A stretch of DNA of 64,000 nucleotides. Origin: Pseudanabaena frigida. Lineage in GTDB: Bacteria > Cyanobacteriota > Cyanobacteriia > Pseudanabaenales > Pseudanabaenaceae. The translations under genes and the position numbers were made by a program. This document shows, one piece after another, positions 8,910-17,981 of the stretch; position 1 is the stretch's first letter; each line of letters opens with the position of its first letter. The notes under the pieces are model-generated. The model was not told where the DNA came from, ran no database searches, and was given only the letters and a program-made list of their open reading frames with translations. The stretch is taken from the NCBI GenBank assembly GCA_003242085.1, contig QBML01000006.1:1-64000 (forward strand). Reading direction: 5' to 3'.

Positions 8910-9458
8910 ATGAGTAAGACGATTAAAGGCAAAGTGTTTGTCTTAGATGACAATATTGATACTGACCAGATTATTCCTGCGGAATATCTCACGCTTGTCC
9001 CTTCAAAGCCCGATGAATACGAAAAGCTTGGTAGCTATGCCATGATCGGCTTACCCGATCGCTACGATCGCTTTATTGCTGAAGGCGAAAGCAAGACTAT
9101 TTATTCAATTATTGTGGCGGGTGAAAACTTTGGTTGCGGCTCTTCAAGAGAACATGCACCAATTGCCCTTGGTGCAGCGGGACTAGATGCAGTTGTCGCT
9201 CAGTCCTATGCCAGAATTTTCTTTCGTAACTGTACGGCAACGGGTGAGCTATATCCTTGGGAGTCGGTCGATCGCCTAGTGGATTGCTTTAAGACTGGTG
9301 AAGAAGCGACGATTGATTTTGATAATAATGTCATTATTAATGAGACCACTGGCAAAACCTTTGTTCTGAAATCTCTTGGTGATGTACGTCCTGTAATTGA
9401 TGCTGGTGGTTTGTTTGATTATGCTCGCCAGACGGGCATGATTCCTACTCGCGTGTAA
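8910..9458 (+). CDS. leuD: 3-isopropylmalate dehydratase small subunit, plant-type
   Basis: Small subunit of isopropylmalate isomerase, which with LeuC converts 2- to 3-isopropylmalate in leucine synthesis. About 182 residues. Conserved motifs are DDNIDTDQIIPAEYLTLVP, ENFGCGSSREHAP (substrate loop) and AQSYARIFFRN. The sequence is closer to plant plastid IPMI small subunits (YEKLGSYAMIGLP, VIDAGGLFDYARQTGMIP) than to the longer enterobacterial LeuD. I choose ATG 8910 because the family begins at this point; an in-frame ATG at 8862 would add 16 hydrophobic residues not seen in the family. The leuC partner is not in this window. Confidence 0.92.
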   Translation: MSKTIKGKVFVLDDNIDTDQIIPAEYLTLVPSKPDEYEKLGSYAMIGLPDRYDRFIAEGESKTIYSIIVAGENFGCGSSREHAPIALGAAGLDAVVAQSYARIFFRNCTATGELYPWESVDRLVDCFKTGEEATIDFDNNVIINETTGKTFVLKSLGDVRPVIDAGGLFDYARQTGMIPTRV

Positions 9459-9462
9459 AAAT

Positions 9463-9834
9463 ATGTCCTATCACATTCGCATTCACGATCGCCAAAATGA
9501 TAAGGTTTACGAAGCCGATATCAAAGGAGATCGCTATATTCTCGAATCCTTAGAATCACAGGGAATTGATTTACCGTTTTCTTGTCTGAACGGTGCTTGT
9601 ACTGCTTGCGCGATGCGAGTTAAGTCTGGGAAAATCGATCAACATGAAGTAATTGGTTTATCCAAGACTTTGCAAGAAGAAGGTTACGCGCTAATTTGTT
9701 CGGGTTATGCGCTCTCAGATTTGGATCTAGAAACCCAAGATGAAGATGAGGTATACCAGTTACAGTTTGGACGATTTTTTGCAAAGCGTAAGCGCAACTG
9801 GTTTCAATTTGCCCTACCTATCGATCATGACTAA
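9463..9834 (+). CDS. [2Fe-2S] ferredoxin, FdC2-like
   Basis: A 123-residue plant-type ferredoxin. Cluster ligands are visible in CLNGACTACAMRV (CX4CX2C) and a fourth Cys in ALICSGYA. A C-terminal extension of about 25 residues (DEDEVYQLQFGRFFAKR) after the usual end is typical of FdC2, an alternative ferredoxin conserved in cyanobacteria and plastids whose electron partner is not fully settled. It starts 4 bp after the leuD stop, so the two are probably co-transcribed; leuD's partner enzyme also carries an Fe-S cluster, but a functional link is inference. Confidence 0.82.
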   Translation: MSYHIRIHDRQNDKVYEADIKGDRYILESLESQGIDLPFSCLNGACTACAMRVKSGKIDQHEVIGLSKTLQEEGYALICSGYALSDLDLETQDEDEVYQLQFGRFFAKRKRNWFQFALPIDHD

Positions 9835-9925
9835 ATCAGATAAAAAGTAGAGGTCTACTTGCTGGGTTGAGAATTCATACGCATCTTTGAGCAATATCCA
9901 CAATGCCTGCATTTGCCAAAATGGT

Positions 9926-10525
9926 ATGCATCGATCTATGAATTCTAAAACAGGAAAAAAAGAAAAAGATTTGGCAACCAAATCTTCGGCGCGCCCGTTG
10001 ATATTTGTTGGGATCTTGGTAATTTTTTTGATAATCGCCAATATTGCGATCGCCTTTACACAGCCAAGCGATCGGGTTAATGGCGAACTGTGGATTATTA
10101 ATCGGGTTGTTAGTGGTCAGACCGTTGAAGCCTCAGTTGTAAATAATCCGAATATGACCGTGCAAAGAGTACGGTTACTAGGACTAAGCGCGCCCCTTAA
10201 GGAACAATCTCCTTGGGGCGATCGCGCCCGTCAGCGTCTGTCCGATCTCATTAAAGAGCAGAAGGTAATTCTAGAGTTTGATGTGAAGCAGAAGGATAAC
10301 TCTGATCGCCTGCTTGCTTATATTTGGAAAGATAATTTGTTGGTTAATCAATATTTAGTGGCGGAGGGTTTAGCGATCGCCGATCCCTATCCACCTAATT
10401 CTAAATACGATGCAAGAATTAGCCGTGCTCAATCAAAGGCGAGATTGCAAGAGCTAGGAATTTGGGACACCCAAAATCCATTACGCCTCAGTCCTAGAGA
10501 CTTTCGCCGCCAACTAGGCAATTAA
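9926..10525 (+). CDS. Membrane-anchored staphylococcal-nuclease-like protein
   Basis: About 199 residues. A Lys-rich N-terminus precedes a single hydrophobic segment (PLIFVGILVIFLIIANIAIA), so the rest is probably anchored outside the membrane. The body resembles the SNase (thermonuclease) fold: RVVSGQTVEA, RVRLLGLSAP, WGDRARQRLSDLI, then LLAYIWKDNLLVNQYLVAEG. The SNase active-site Arg/Glu/Arg set is only partly obvious, so nuclease activity is not assured. The start is uncertain: TTG 9887, ATG 9926 and ATG 9938 are all in frame and none has a strong Shine-Dalgarno; all keep the membrane segment. Confidence 0.7.
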   Translation: MHRSMNSKTGKKEKDLATKSSARPLIFVGILVIFLIIANIAIAFTQPSDRVNGELWIINRVVSGQTVEASVVNNPNMTVQRVRLLGLSAPLKEQSPWGDRARQRLSDLIKEQKVILEFDVKQKDNSDRLLAYIWKDNLLVNQYLVAEGLAIADPYPPNSKYDARISRAQSKARLQELGIWDTQNPLRLSPRDFRRQLGN

Positions 10526-10547
10526 CAACGCTTTGCGCTCAAATCCA

Positions 10548-10604
10548 AACCCAGAAAATTTTTAAAAGTGTTGCTTCGCAACACTTTTAAAAATTTTCTG
10601 GGTT
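10548..10604. repeat. Palindrome, 27-bp perfect arms, GC-TTC-GC apex
   Basis: Arms 10548-10574 and 10578-10604, 3-nt loop TTC. Outer end AACCCAGAAAATT. The stem closely resembles that of the palindrome at 11551. It lies between two convergent genes and may also end transcription. Confidence 0.95.
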
Positions 10605-10618
10605 CGTTTGATCGGTAT

Positions 10619-10665
10619 TTGCGTAAATATCAAGTATCGCGTAGCGATACTTGATATTTACGCAA
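10619..10665. repeat. Palindrome, 22-bp perfect arms, GC-GTA-GC apex
   Basis: Arms 10619-10640 and 10644-10665 around GTA. It ends 3 bp from the stop of the minus-strand pentapeptide gene and could terminate it. Confidence 0.93.
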
Positions 10666-10667
10666 AT

Positions 10668-11132
10668 TCACTTGACTTCAGCGAGACTGTAATTAGTCCC
10701 AGTGAAATCAGCGCCTACTATTTGGGCATTCTTAAAATTGGTATTGTTAATATTTGCCCAGCGTAAATTTGCATGAACTAGCGAAGCGTTAGTGAAATTT
10801 GCACTCTTTAAATTAGTGCTATTGAAAATAGCATTGGGCGCAAAAGCTTTAGTGAAATTAGTATTCTCCAGTTGTGCGCCTGTTAGGTCTGCACCTTCAA
10901 GGTTTGCTCTTGTGAGATTTGCACCTCTCAAGTTTGCTCCCATTAGTGATGCGCCAATTAAATGTGCTCCCCGTAAATCTGCCCCTGCTAGATTTGCGTT
11001 AGTCAGATCGCACCCCGCACATTGCTTGGTTTGAAGTAGTTGTTTTACTTCTCCAAGATTATAAGCTGCCACAGGATACGCCCACAAAACCCCACCTAAA
11101 ACCATCAAACCAGCGATTAATTTAGTTTTCAT
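10668..11132 (-). CDS. Secreted pentapeptide-repeat protein
   Basis: About 154 residues. A signal peptide (MKTKLIAGLMVLGGVLWAYPVAA) is followed by a short linker with two Cys (CAGCDL) and about twenty A(D/N)LXX pentapeptide units (ANLAGADLRGAHLIGASL...), which build a right-handed quadrilateral beta-helix. Probably periplasmic or thylakoid-lumenal. The role of such proteins is mostly unknown. I choose ATG 11132 because GGAGG lies just upstream and the signal peptide begins there; an upstream in-frame ATG at 11165 would put a charged stretch in front of it. Confidence 0.85.
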   Translation of the reverse strand: MKTKLIAGLMVLGGVLWAYPVAAYNLGEVKQLLQTKQCAGCDLTNANLAGADLRGAHLIGASLMGANLRGANLTRANLEGADLTGAQLENTNFTKAFAPNAIFNSTNLKSANFTNASLVHANLRWANINNTNFKNAQIVGADFTGTNYSLAEVK

Positions 11133-11441
11133 TTTGCCCTCCTCTCTCTGAGGAATGCGATACATTAATCATCGCTTTAATTGATAGTTATGTCCTCATA
11201 CATTTGTAGTATTTGCTACTAAAAATATGCGCTTTTATAGAAGTGACAAATTCATGTGTTCATTGGTGATTAAGAAAGTTGAAAGTCATATATGGAAAGG
11301 AATTAAATAATAACCAACTAAAGACTTAATAATATTTTTAGTGCTAATTACTGTAGGTAAAAATACTTTTTGGATAGCTTTTGTGCCCTGTTACTATCTA
11401 GATTTTTTAATAAAGTTATATTAATTTAAAAATACTTAAGT

Positions 11442-11494
11442 AAACCCAAAAGATGAGATGCTGCGCGAAGCGCGGCATCTCATCTTTTGGGTTT
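11442..11494. repeat. Palindrome, 25-bp arms with one T.G pair, GC-GAA-GC apex
   Basis: Arms 11442-11466 and 11470-11494 around GAA, one wobble pair near the tip. Outer ends AAACCCAAAAG / CTTTTGGGTTT, then GATTTGTACTA on the right as in other family members. The 493-bp gap 11166-11658 holds this and the next palindrome; I see no gene in it. Confidence 0.93.
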
Positions 11495-11550
11495 TGATTT
11501 GTACTAATACAATTGGCTAGAGCTATACAGCCTGTTTAGGCTTCATGTAG

Positions 11551-11605
11551 CCCAAGAAATTTTTTGAAAGTGTTGCGAAGCAACACTTTCAAAAAATTTC
11601 TTGGG
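11551..11605. repeat. Palindrome, 26-bp perfect arms, GC-GAA-GC apex
   Basis: Arms 11551-11576 and 11580-11605. Outer end CCCAAGAAATTTTTT; the stem is a near copy of that at 10548-10604. Right flank contains GCGCAAAGCGCTG. Confidence 0.95.
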
Positions 11606-11658
11606 TTTTGAGAAAGCGCAAAGCGCTGTACCAAGCAATACATGACTGATTTAGGCGA

Positions 11659-12225
11659 TTAGCCCACTTTGCTAATAGGTTCACATGCCTCATAAATAAC
11701 ATCTGAACGCATCGCATATTTTATGCCTCGGCGCACAGGACATCCTTCATGGCGTACTTTGTGCTGAAAGATCGCAACCATTCCACATTTGGGGATGATA
11801 GTTTGTTCAATCTGCTCTTGAAATCGTGTTTCTCCGCCTTCAAAATCGTCATTGAAATATATGAGAACGGTAAGCAAAGTGATTTGAGTCTCGCTCGGAC
11901 GATACCAATGATCCATATGCGGCTCAAATTTCTGTCCTACTCGATAGCGATACATTCTCAGGCGTTCATTGAGACCGACTAACTTAAGTGTATTAATTTG
12001 TTTCGGTAGATGAAGGTATAGACGGCGAAATAATTCCTCAGCGATTTCGGGGTCGTCCTTCATAACACGGTCTTGATCTCGATAGAGCGGATTATTGGTA
12101 GCCAGATTTGGGGATGACCTTTCAATAAACTCTATAAAGCGATCGCATTCTTCTTTTGTATAAACATTTTCTACTAACCAAAGTAAAAGTTCGTTCTCAA
12201 AGCGCATGGGGATTTGCAATGACAT
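11659..12225 (-). CDS. 2-oxoglutarate/Fe(II) oxygenase, prolyl-4-hydroxylase type
   Basis: A 188-residue single-domain dioxygenase. The metal triad is visible as HMD in FEPHMDHWYRP (about residues 103-105) and a distal His in VRHEGCPVRRG (about 158). The Lys/Arg that binds 2-oxoglutarate is in GIKYAMRSDVIYE. The core FNDDFEGGETRF is typical of the P4Hc family, which hydroxylates proline or other residues in proteins or small molecules. Substrate unknown. No signal peptide. It is divergent from miaA and stands alone. Confidence 0.88.
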   Translation of the reverse strand: MSLQIPMRFENELLLWLVENVYTKEECDRFIEFIERSSPNLATNNPLYRDQDRVMKDDPEIAEELFRRLYLHLPKQINTLKLVGLNERLRMYRYRVGQKFEPHMDHWYRPSETQITLLTVLIYFNDDFEGGETRFQEQIEQTIIPKCGMVAIFQHKVRHEGCPVRRGIKYAMRSDVIYEACEPISKVG

Positions 12226-12312
12226 ACCAGTTTACAGGTTAGGTAATTTAGAGTTACGGCTTTAGACTAATCTTGTAGCTAGCTGGAGCTTTAATTTTAG
12301 GCTGAAATACTA

Positions 12313-13221
12313 ATGGATTCTATTGGTTTAATTGTGATTTTAGGGGCAACTGCTACGGGGAAAACTAGTCTGGCGATCGCCCTTGCGAAACATCTAAATT
12401 CACCAATTTTAAGCGCTGATTCGCGACAAGTTTATCGTCATTTTGATATTGGTACGGCGAAACCGACGATGGAAGAACGTCAAGGCGTACCCCATTACTT
12501 GATTGATATTATTGAGCCCGATCGAACTTTGACATTGGCGGATTATCAAGATCGGGCGCAAACTTTAATCGCTAAATTTCATGCTGAAGGCATTACCCCA
12601 ATTTTAGTTGGTGGCTCAGGTTTGTATATTAAGGCAATTACCGCAGGGCTAAAAATTCCTAGAGTCGCGCCGCAGCCTGAATTGCGATCGCAACTTGAGG
12701 AACTAGGCCAGAATTATTGCTATCAGATTTTGCAGCAGGTAGATCCTGTGGGAGCTACCAAAATTCATGCTAACGATCGATTAAGAACTTTGCGATCGCT
12801 AGAGGTCTTTTATGTAACAGGTCAATCGCTTTCAGCGCAGCAGTACGAGCAGCCTCCTAGCTACCCAATTGTGCAGATTGGTTTGGACTGCGATGATCTG
12901 GATACTTATCGAAAGTTAGTTAGCGATCGCACTGAGCAGATGATCGAGAATGGTTGGCTGGATGAAATTCGTGATTTGCAGAAGCGTTATGGAAAGGACT
13001 TACCGCTTTTAAAAACTTTGGGTTATGGTGAGATGTCCGATTATTTAGATAATAAAACCGATCTGGACACTGCCAAATCCCTTACAGTAATTCACACCTG
13101 TCAATTTGCTAAACGCCAGAGAACATGGTTTCGCGGTTCGGGAAATGGAGCTTTACCGATTTATTGGTTGCCATCAGGAAGTACTTGGGAAGATGCGATC
13201 GGCATTTTATCGCTATATTGA
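12313..13221 (+). CDS. miaA: tRNA dimethylallyltransferase
   Basis: A 302-residue enzyme that adds an isopentenyl group to A37 of tRNAs reading UNN codons. The P-loop GATATGKTSLAIALA is at about residues 11-25, followed by ILSADSRQVYR (catalytic Asp), FDIGTAKPT, and GGSGLYIKA. The tRNA-binding C-terminal half carries GYGEM and FAKRQRTWFRG. Length is normal. Its last 9 bp overlap the end of the convergent AraC-type gene. Confidence 0.97.
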   Translation: MDSIGLIVILGATATGKTSLAIALAKHLNSPILSADSRQVYRHFDIGTAKPTMEERQGVPHYLIDIIEPDRTLTLADYQDRAQTLIAKFHAEGITPILVGGSGLYIKAITAGLKIPRVAPQPELRSQLEELGQNYCYQILQQVDPVGATKIHANDRLRTLRSLEVFYVTGQSLSAQQYEQPPSYPIVQIGLDCDDLDTYRKLVSDRTEQMIENGWLDEIRDLQKRYGKDLPLLKTLGYGEMSDYLDNKTDLDTAKSLTVIHTCQFAKRQRTWFRGSGNGALPIYWLPSGSTWEDAIGILSLY

Positions 13222-14196
13222 ACCAACAGTCTCTCTGGTAGATTCTCGTAGTCTCTCGACATCGCGCATCGGTGGTGTACCAAAGAGCCGTTTGTATTCT
13301 CGGTTGAAATGGGAGGAGTCATCATAACCCACACGGTAGGCGGCACTGGTAGCATCAAGGTTTTTTCCTAGCATCAAACGGCGAGCTTCCTGAAGCCGCA
13401 GTTGCTTCTGGAACTGCAAAGGACTCATGGCAGTAACAGACTTAAAATGGTGGTGGAAGCTCGAAACACTCATGCCAAGTTCTCGTGCAATATTTTCAAT
13501 CCGTAGTGGCTGATTAAAGTCCTTACGAAGGCGATCGACGGCTCTAGCAATTTGGTGGGTATTGCCATCCAAAACAGCAATATGACAGAGGCGACTACCT
13601 TGATCTCCCATCAGGAGTCGGTAAATGATTTCCCTTGCGATCATGGGTGCGAGTATATGAGCTTCAGCAGGAGAATCTATCAGTCTGACCAGTCGTACCA
13701 CAGCGTCCAGAAGATTTACATCTAATGGACTTACGTCAAGTGCTTTTACATTAGTACGACTTTGCGGTGAGGGATGCCCTGCTTCTACCATGACTGAGCC
13801 AACGAGGGCAGGGTCGAGATCGAGGCGAAGACTAAGGTAAGGTTTCGCCTTAGATGCTTCTAGAATCTCGCTGACAATCGGCAGTTCGACTGTCGCCAGC
13901 AGATAATGCATCGGGTCGTACTGATAGCGATCGCTGCCTAGCAGAATTTCCTTGCTGCCTTGAGCAATTACACAAAAGGCAGGGATCGAGACACTGTGAA
14001 TGCATTCCGAAGGTGAGGAGGCGCGGTTGAAGTGCAGTCCTTTCAGTGTCTCAATCTTCCCATCATGATGAATAGCCTGTGCAATCCGCTCCGTCAGTTC
14101 GTCTCTATAGGCTTGTGCTCTGTCCGTCTCACGCTTTGTCTGTTGATCGTTCACTAAATTCATATCAGACTTGGCTCCCGTTCTGACAGCATTCAT
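13213..14196 (-). CDS. AraC-family transcriptional regulator with AraC_N domain
   Basis: About 327 residues. An N-terminal cupin-like AraC_N domain (HSVSIPAFCVIAQGSKEILLG, YDPMHYLLATVELP) precedes a C-terminal double helix-turn-helix: NIARELGMSVSSFHHHFK, then AYRVGYDDSSHFNREYKRLFG. This subfamily usually lies next to the oxidoreductase gene it controls, and here an aldo/keto reductase is divergent. A large inverted repeat in the shared intergenic region is a likely operator. Start ATG 14196; ATG 14163 has the better Shine-Dalgarno (GGGAG) and may be the real one. The effector is unknown. Confidence 0.88.
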   Translation of the reverse strand: MNAVRTGAKSDMNLVNDQQTKRETDRAQAYRDELTERIAQAIHHDGKIETLKGLHFNRASSPSECIHSVSIPAFCVIAQGSKEILLGSDRYQYDPMHYLLATVELPIVSEILEASKAKPYLSLRLDLDPALVGSVMVEAGHPSPQSRTNVKALDVSPLDVNLLDAVVRLVRLIDSPAEAHILAPMIAREIIYRLLMGDQGSRLCHIAVLDGNTHQIARAVDRLRKDFNQPLRIENIARELGMSVSSFHHHFKSVTAMSPLQFQKQLRLQEARRLMLGKNLDATSAAYRVGYDDSSHFNREYKRLFGTPPMRDVERLRESTRETVGSI

Positions 14197-14233
14197 TTTT
14201 AAGATTTGCAGGATCGTACAACTATCTTAGACG

Positions 14234-15387
<1,154 letters not shown>

Positions 15388-15403
15388 GTCTGTTACTAAA
15401 ACC

Positions 15404-15436
15404 AAAAAAGAGGGGGCGCTAAGCCCCCTCTTTTTT
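15404..15436. terminator. Bidirectional terminator between aldo/keto reductase and pilC
   Basis: Arms 15404-15417 and 15423-15436 (AAAAAAGAGGGGGC / GCCCCCTCTTTTTT) with a 5-nt loop. The A and T tracts allow termination on both strands, as fits two convergent genes. Confidence 0.93.
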
Positions 15437-15450
15437 AGAAAGATTTGTGA

Positions 15451-16662
15451 TTACTTGATCTTGTCCATAATCGAGAAGATCGGTAAGTACATACCGACAA
15501 TAATCGAACCGACCATACCGCCGAGTACAACGATCATCAGAGGTTCCATCAAACTTGTTAAAGCCTTAACCGCTTCCTCAACTTCATTTTCATAGAAGTC
15601 AGCGACTTTCATCAACATCTTATCGATTTCACCAGTTTCTTCACCGATACTGACCATTTGTAGTGCCATGACTGGAAAAACTTCTGTTTTTTCCATTGCA
15701 GGCGCGATTTGCCCACCTTCTCTTACAGCATTTCGAGCTGAGTCGATCGCATTAGTGATTACCAGATTACCTGCGGTCTCTGCCGTAATTTCGAGCGAAG
15801 CTAAAATTGGTACACCCGCACGTGATAGTGAGCCAAAAGTCCGCGCAAAACGAGCAACCGCAGTCTTAATTACTAGATCGCCAAACAAAGGTAGTTTCAA
15901 GAACACACCATCAAAATATAGCTTGCCAGCAGGAGTAGCATAAATACGTTTGTAAGCAAATCCAATCCCAAAGAACAGAGCCGGAAGAATTAATATTTTC
16001 TCGCTCTTTAAAAAGTTACTGATATTTACCAATATTTGGGTAAAAGCTGGCAACTCACCACCTAAGCTCTTAAATACGCCATCAAAGGTGGGAATGATGA
16101 AAATACACATCGCTAAGAAAATAATCACAGCGATCGAAGAAACGACGATTGGATAAGTCATGGCTGACTTGATCTGGTTGGTTAAGCGTGCCGAGTCTTC
16201 CAGTAATGTTGCAAGACGAGCTAAAACATCATCTAGCACACCACCCGTTTCACCAGCCTGTACCATCGCGCAGTACAACTTATCAAATACTTTCGGGTGC
16301 TTACGCAGAGCATCGGAAAAGTTAGTACCTTGCTGTACATCATCTAGAACTTCAGTAAGAGCAATTTTGAGCCTAGGATTGGCACATTGATCGCACATTA
16401 CCCCCAGTCCTCGCACCATCGATACACCCGCATTGACCAAGGTAGCTAGTTGTCGTGAAAACAAAGCTAAATCCTTGACTGACACCTTTTTCATCGTAAA
16501 GGCGGCGAAATCAAAACCACCCTTTACCTCTTTGATATCCTGAACATAAAAGCCTTTTTGTTTCCAAGTTTCACGCGCTTCTTTGAGTGATACAGCGACC
16601 ATTGTCTGCTGCACAGCCTTGCCTTTCGGGTCTTTTAAATTTCCTTGAAACTTTGCCATCAT
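15451..16662 (-). CDS. pilC: Type IV pilus inner-membrane platform protein PilC
   Basis: A 403-residue polytopic inner-membrane protein of the type II secretion F family, the platform on which PilB and PilT act. Two T2SSF domains are seen: one from about residue 65 (LALFSRQLATLVNAGVSMVR) and one from about 270 (FARTFGSLSRAGVPILASLE). Membrane segments include IVVSSIAVIIFLAMCIFIIP and the C-terminal PLMIVVLGGMVGSIIVGMYL. It is last in the pilB-pilT-pilC run, 40 bp after pilT. It starts with tandem ATGs. Needed for twitching motility and DNA uptake in cyanobacteria. Confidence 0.96.
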   Translation of the reverse strand: MMAKFQGNLKDPKGKAVQQTMVAVSLKEARETWKQKGFYVQDIKEVKGGFDFAAFTMKKVSVKDLALFSRQLATLVNAGVSMVRGLGVMCDQCANPRLKIALTEVLDDVQQGTNFSDALRKHPKVFDKLYCAMVQAGETGGVLDDVLARLATLLEDSARLTNQIKSAMTYPIVVSSIAVIIFLAMCIFIIPTFDGVFKSLGGELPAFTQILVNISNFLKSEKILILPALFFGIGFAYKRIYATPAGKLYFDGVFLKLPLFGDLVIKTAVARFARTFGSLSRAGVPILASLEITAETAGNLVITNAIDSARNAVREGGQIAPAMEKTEVFPVMALQMVSIGEETGEIDKMLMKVADFYENEVEEAVKALTSLMEPLMIVVLGGMVGSIIVGMYLPIFSIMDKIK

Positions 16663-16702
16663 TGCACCTCTTTATAAAAAATTACAGGTAAAAAATCAAA
16701 GG

Positions 16703-17863
16703 CTATCCACTGATCGATCGCGAACGTACCATGTCGGGAGATCTTAAGTCTCCTGTTGCTTTGCGTTTCATCACTGGCGCAGGATTTGGTCCAACTACAC
16801 GCAATAATTCCTCAGGGCGTGAAGTCTTAGACATTGCTGCTTCAAAAGTAATATCGCCATCCATGTATAACTTTGCTAAAACCGATTCAAGGGTTTGCAT
16901 AGATTCTTTACCACCAGTTTGAATAAAGCCATACATCTGCGCGGTTTTACCCTCACGGATTAGGTTAGATATCGCAGGCGTTACTACCATGATTTCCTGT
17001 GCCATCACTCGTCCAAACTGTCCTGGTTGAGGATTATGGCGTTGCACCAAGGTCTGGCTCAATACTGCGACGAGAGAGTTAGAAAGTTGCACCCGAATTT
17101 GACCTTGTTGCTCTGGGGGGAACACATCCACCATCCGATCTACAGTTTGGGAGGCGGAACTGGTATGTAATGTCCCAAATACAAGGTGACCTGTTTCGGC
17201 TGCGGATACGGCTAACTGAATTGTTTCTAAGTCGCGCATTTCACCTACGAGAATTACGTCAGGATCTTCGCGCAGAGCCGCTTTTAGTGCATTAGCAAAG
17301 GTTTTTGTGTCTTCTCCAACTTGACGCTGGTGGATTACACTTTTGACTGATTCATAAACAAATTCAATGGGATCTTCAACCGTGAGAATATGTTCAGCGC
17401 GGGTTTTGTTGATCGTTTGGATCATCGCTGCCAAAGTAGTTGTTTTTCCCGAACCTGTTGGGCCTGTAACTAGAACCAGCCCACGCGGCTTTTCGCTAAG
17501 TTCTCGGACAATTGGTGGCAGATTCAGATCGTCCATATCAGGAATTTTGGAAGAAAGCGCTCGTAAGCAAGCTGCATAAGTTCCTCGATCTTTATAAACG
17601 TTAACTCGGAATCTAGCTAGACCTTTTACCCCATAGGAGCAATCTAGCTCCCAGTTTTGCTCTAGGTTTTTACGTTGGTTATTGTTGAGCATCGCAAAAA
17701 TCAAACGCTGACATTCTTCAGGAGTCAGAGGATCGCGATCGGTGCGGGTGAGGTGACCATTAATGCGGATGTAAGGGGGAAGACCTGCGGAAATATGAAG
17801 GTCAGAACCTTTACGTTCTACGACTTCCTCCATCAAATCTTCGATGATGTAGTCCATTACCAT
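16703..17863 (-). CDS. pilT: Type IV pilus retraction ATPase PilT
   Basis: A 386-residue hexameric ATPase that depolymerises the pilus. Motifs: Walker A GPTGSGKTTTLAAM at about 131-144, Asp box near EDPIEFVYE, Walker B LVGEMRDLETI, His box GTLHTSSASQTVDR. The AIRNLIRE-like motif of PilT appears as AISNLIREGKTAQM, separating it from PilB. It lies 118 bp downstream of pilB and 40 bp upstream of pilC, in one likely operon. Length and sequence are standard for cyanobacterial PilT1. Confidence 0.97.
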   Translation of the reverse strand: MVMDYIIEDLMEEVVERKGSDLHISAGLPPYIRINGHLTRTDRDPLTPEECQRLIFAMLNNNQRKNLEQNWELDCSYGVKGLARFRVNVYKDRGTYAACLRALSSKIPDMDDLNLPPIVRELSEKPRGLVLVTGPTGSGKTTTLAAMIQTINKTRAEHILTVEDPIEFVYESVKSVIHQRQVGEDTKTFANALKAALREDPDVILVGEMRDLETIQLAVSAAETGHLVFGTLHTSSASQTVDRMVDVFPPEQQGQIRVQLSNSLVAVLSQTLVQRHNPQPGQFGRVMAQEIMVVTPAISNLIREGKTAQMYGFIQTGGKESMQTLESVLAKLYMDGDITFEAAMSKTSRPEELLRVVGPNPAPVMKRKATGDLRSPDMVRSRSISG

Positions 17864-17940
17864 AGCGGGCTATTCTCCTGATCAAATCCTAATAAATGCA
17901 TAGTTCCCTAAATAGCGATCGAAACAAGCTAGCGATCGCA

Positions 17941-17965
17941 ATAGGCGGCACTTTGCGCCGCCTAT
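17941..17965. terminator. Short hairpin between pilB and pilT
   Basis: Perfect 9-bp arms ATAGGCGGC / GCCGCCTAT with a 7-nt loop in the 118-bp pilB-pilT spacer. No T tract of note, so it may be an attenuator or RNA-stability element. Confidence 0.5.
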
Positions 17966-17981
17966 CTCAATTTCCCAGAAC

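Noticed and set aside
10548-10665. All palindromes being ordinary rho-independent terminators
   Set aside because: Several lie far from gene ends or in divergent promoter gaps (29066, 8093), and arms of 22-27 perfect base pairs exceed what terminators need. Some may still terminate as a secondary effect.
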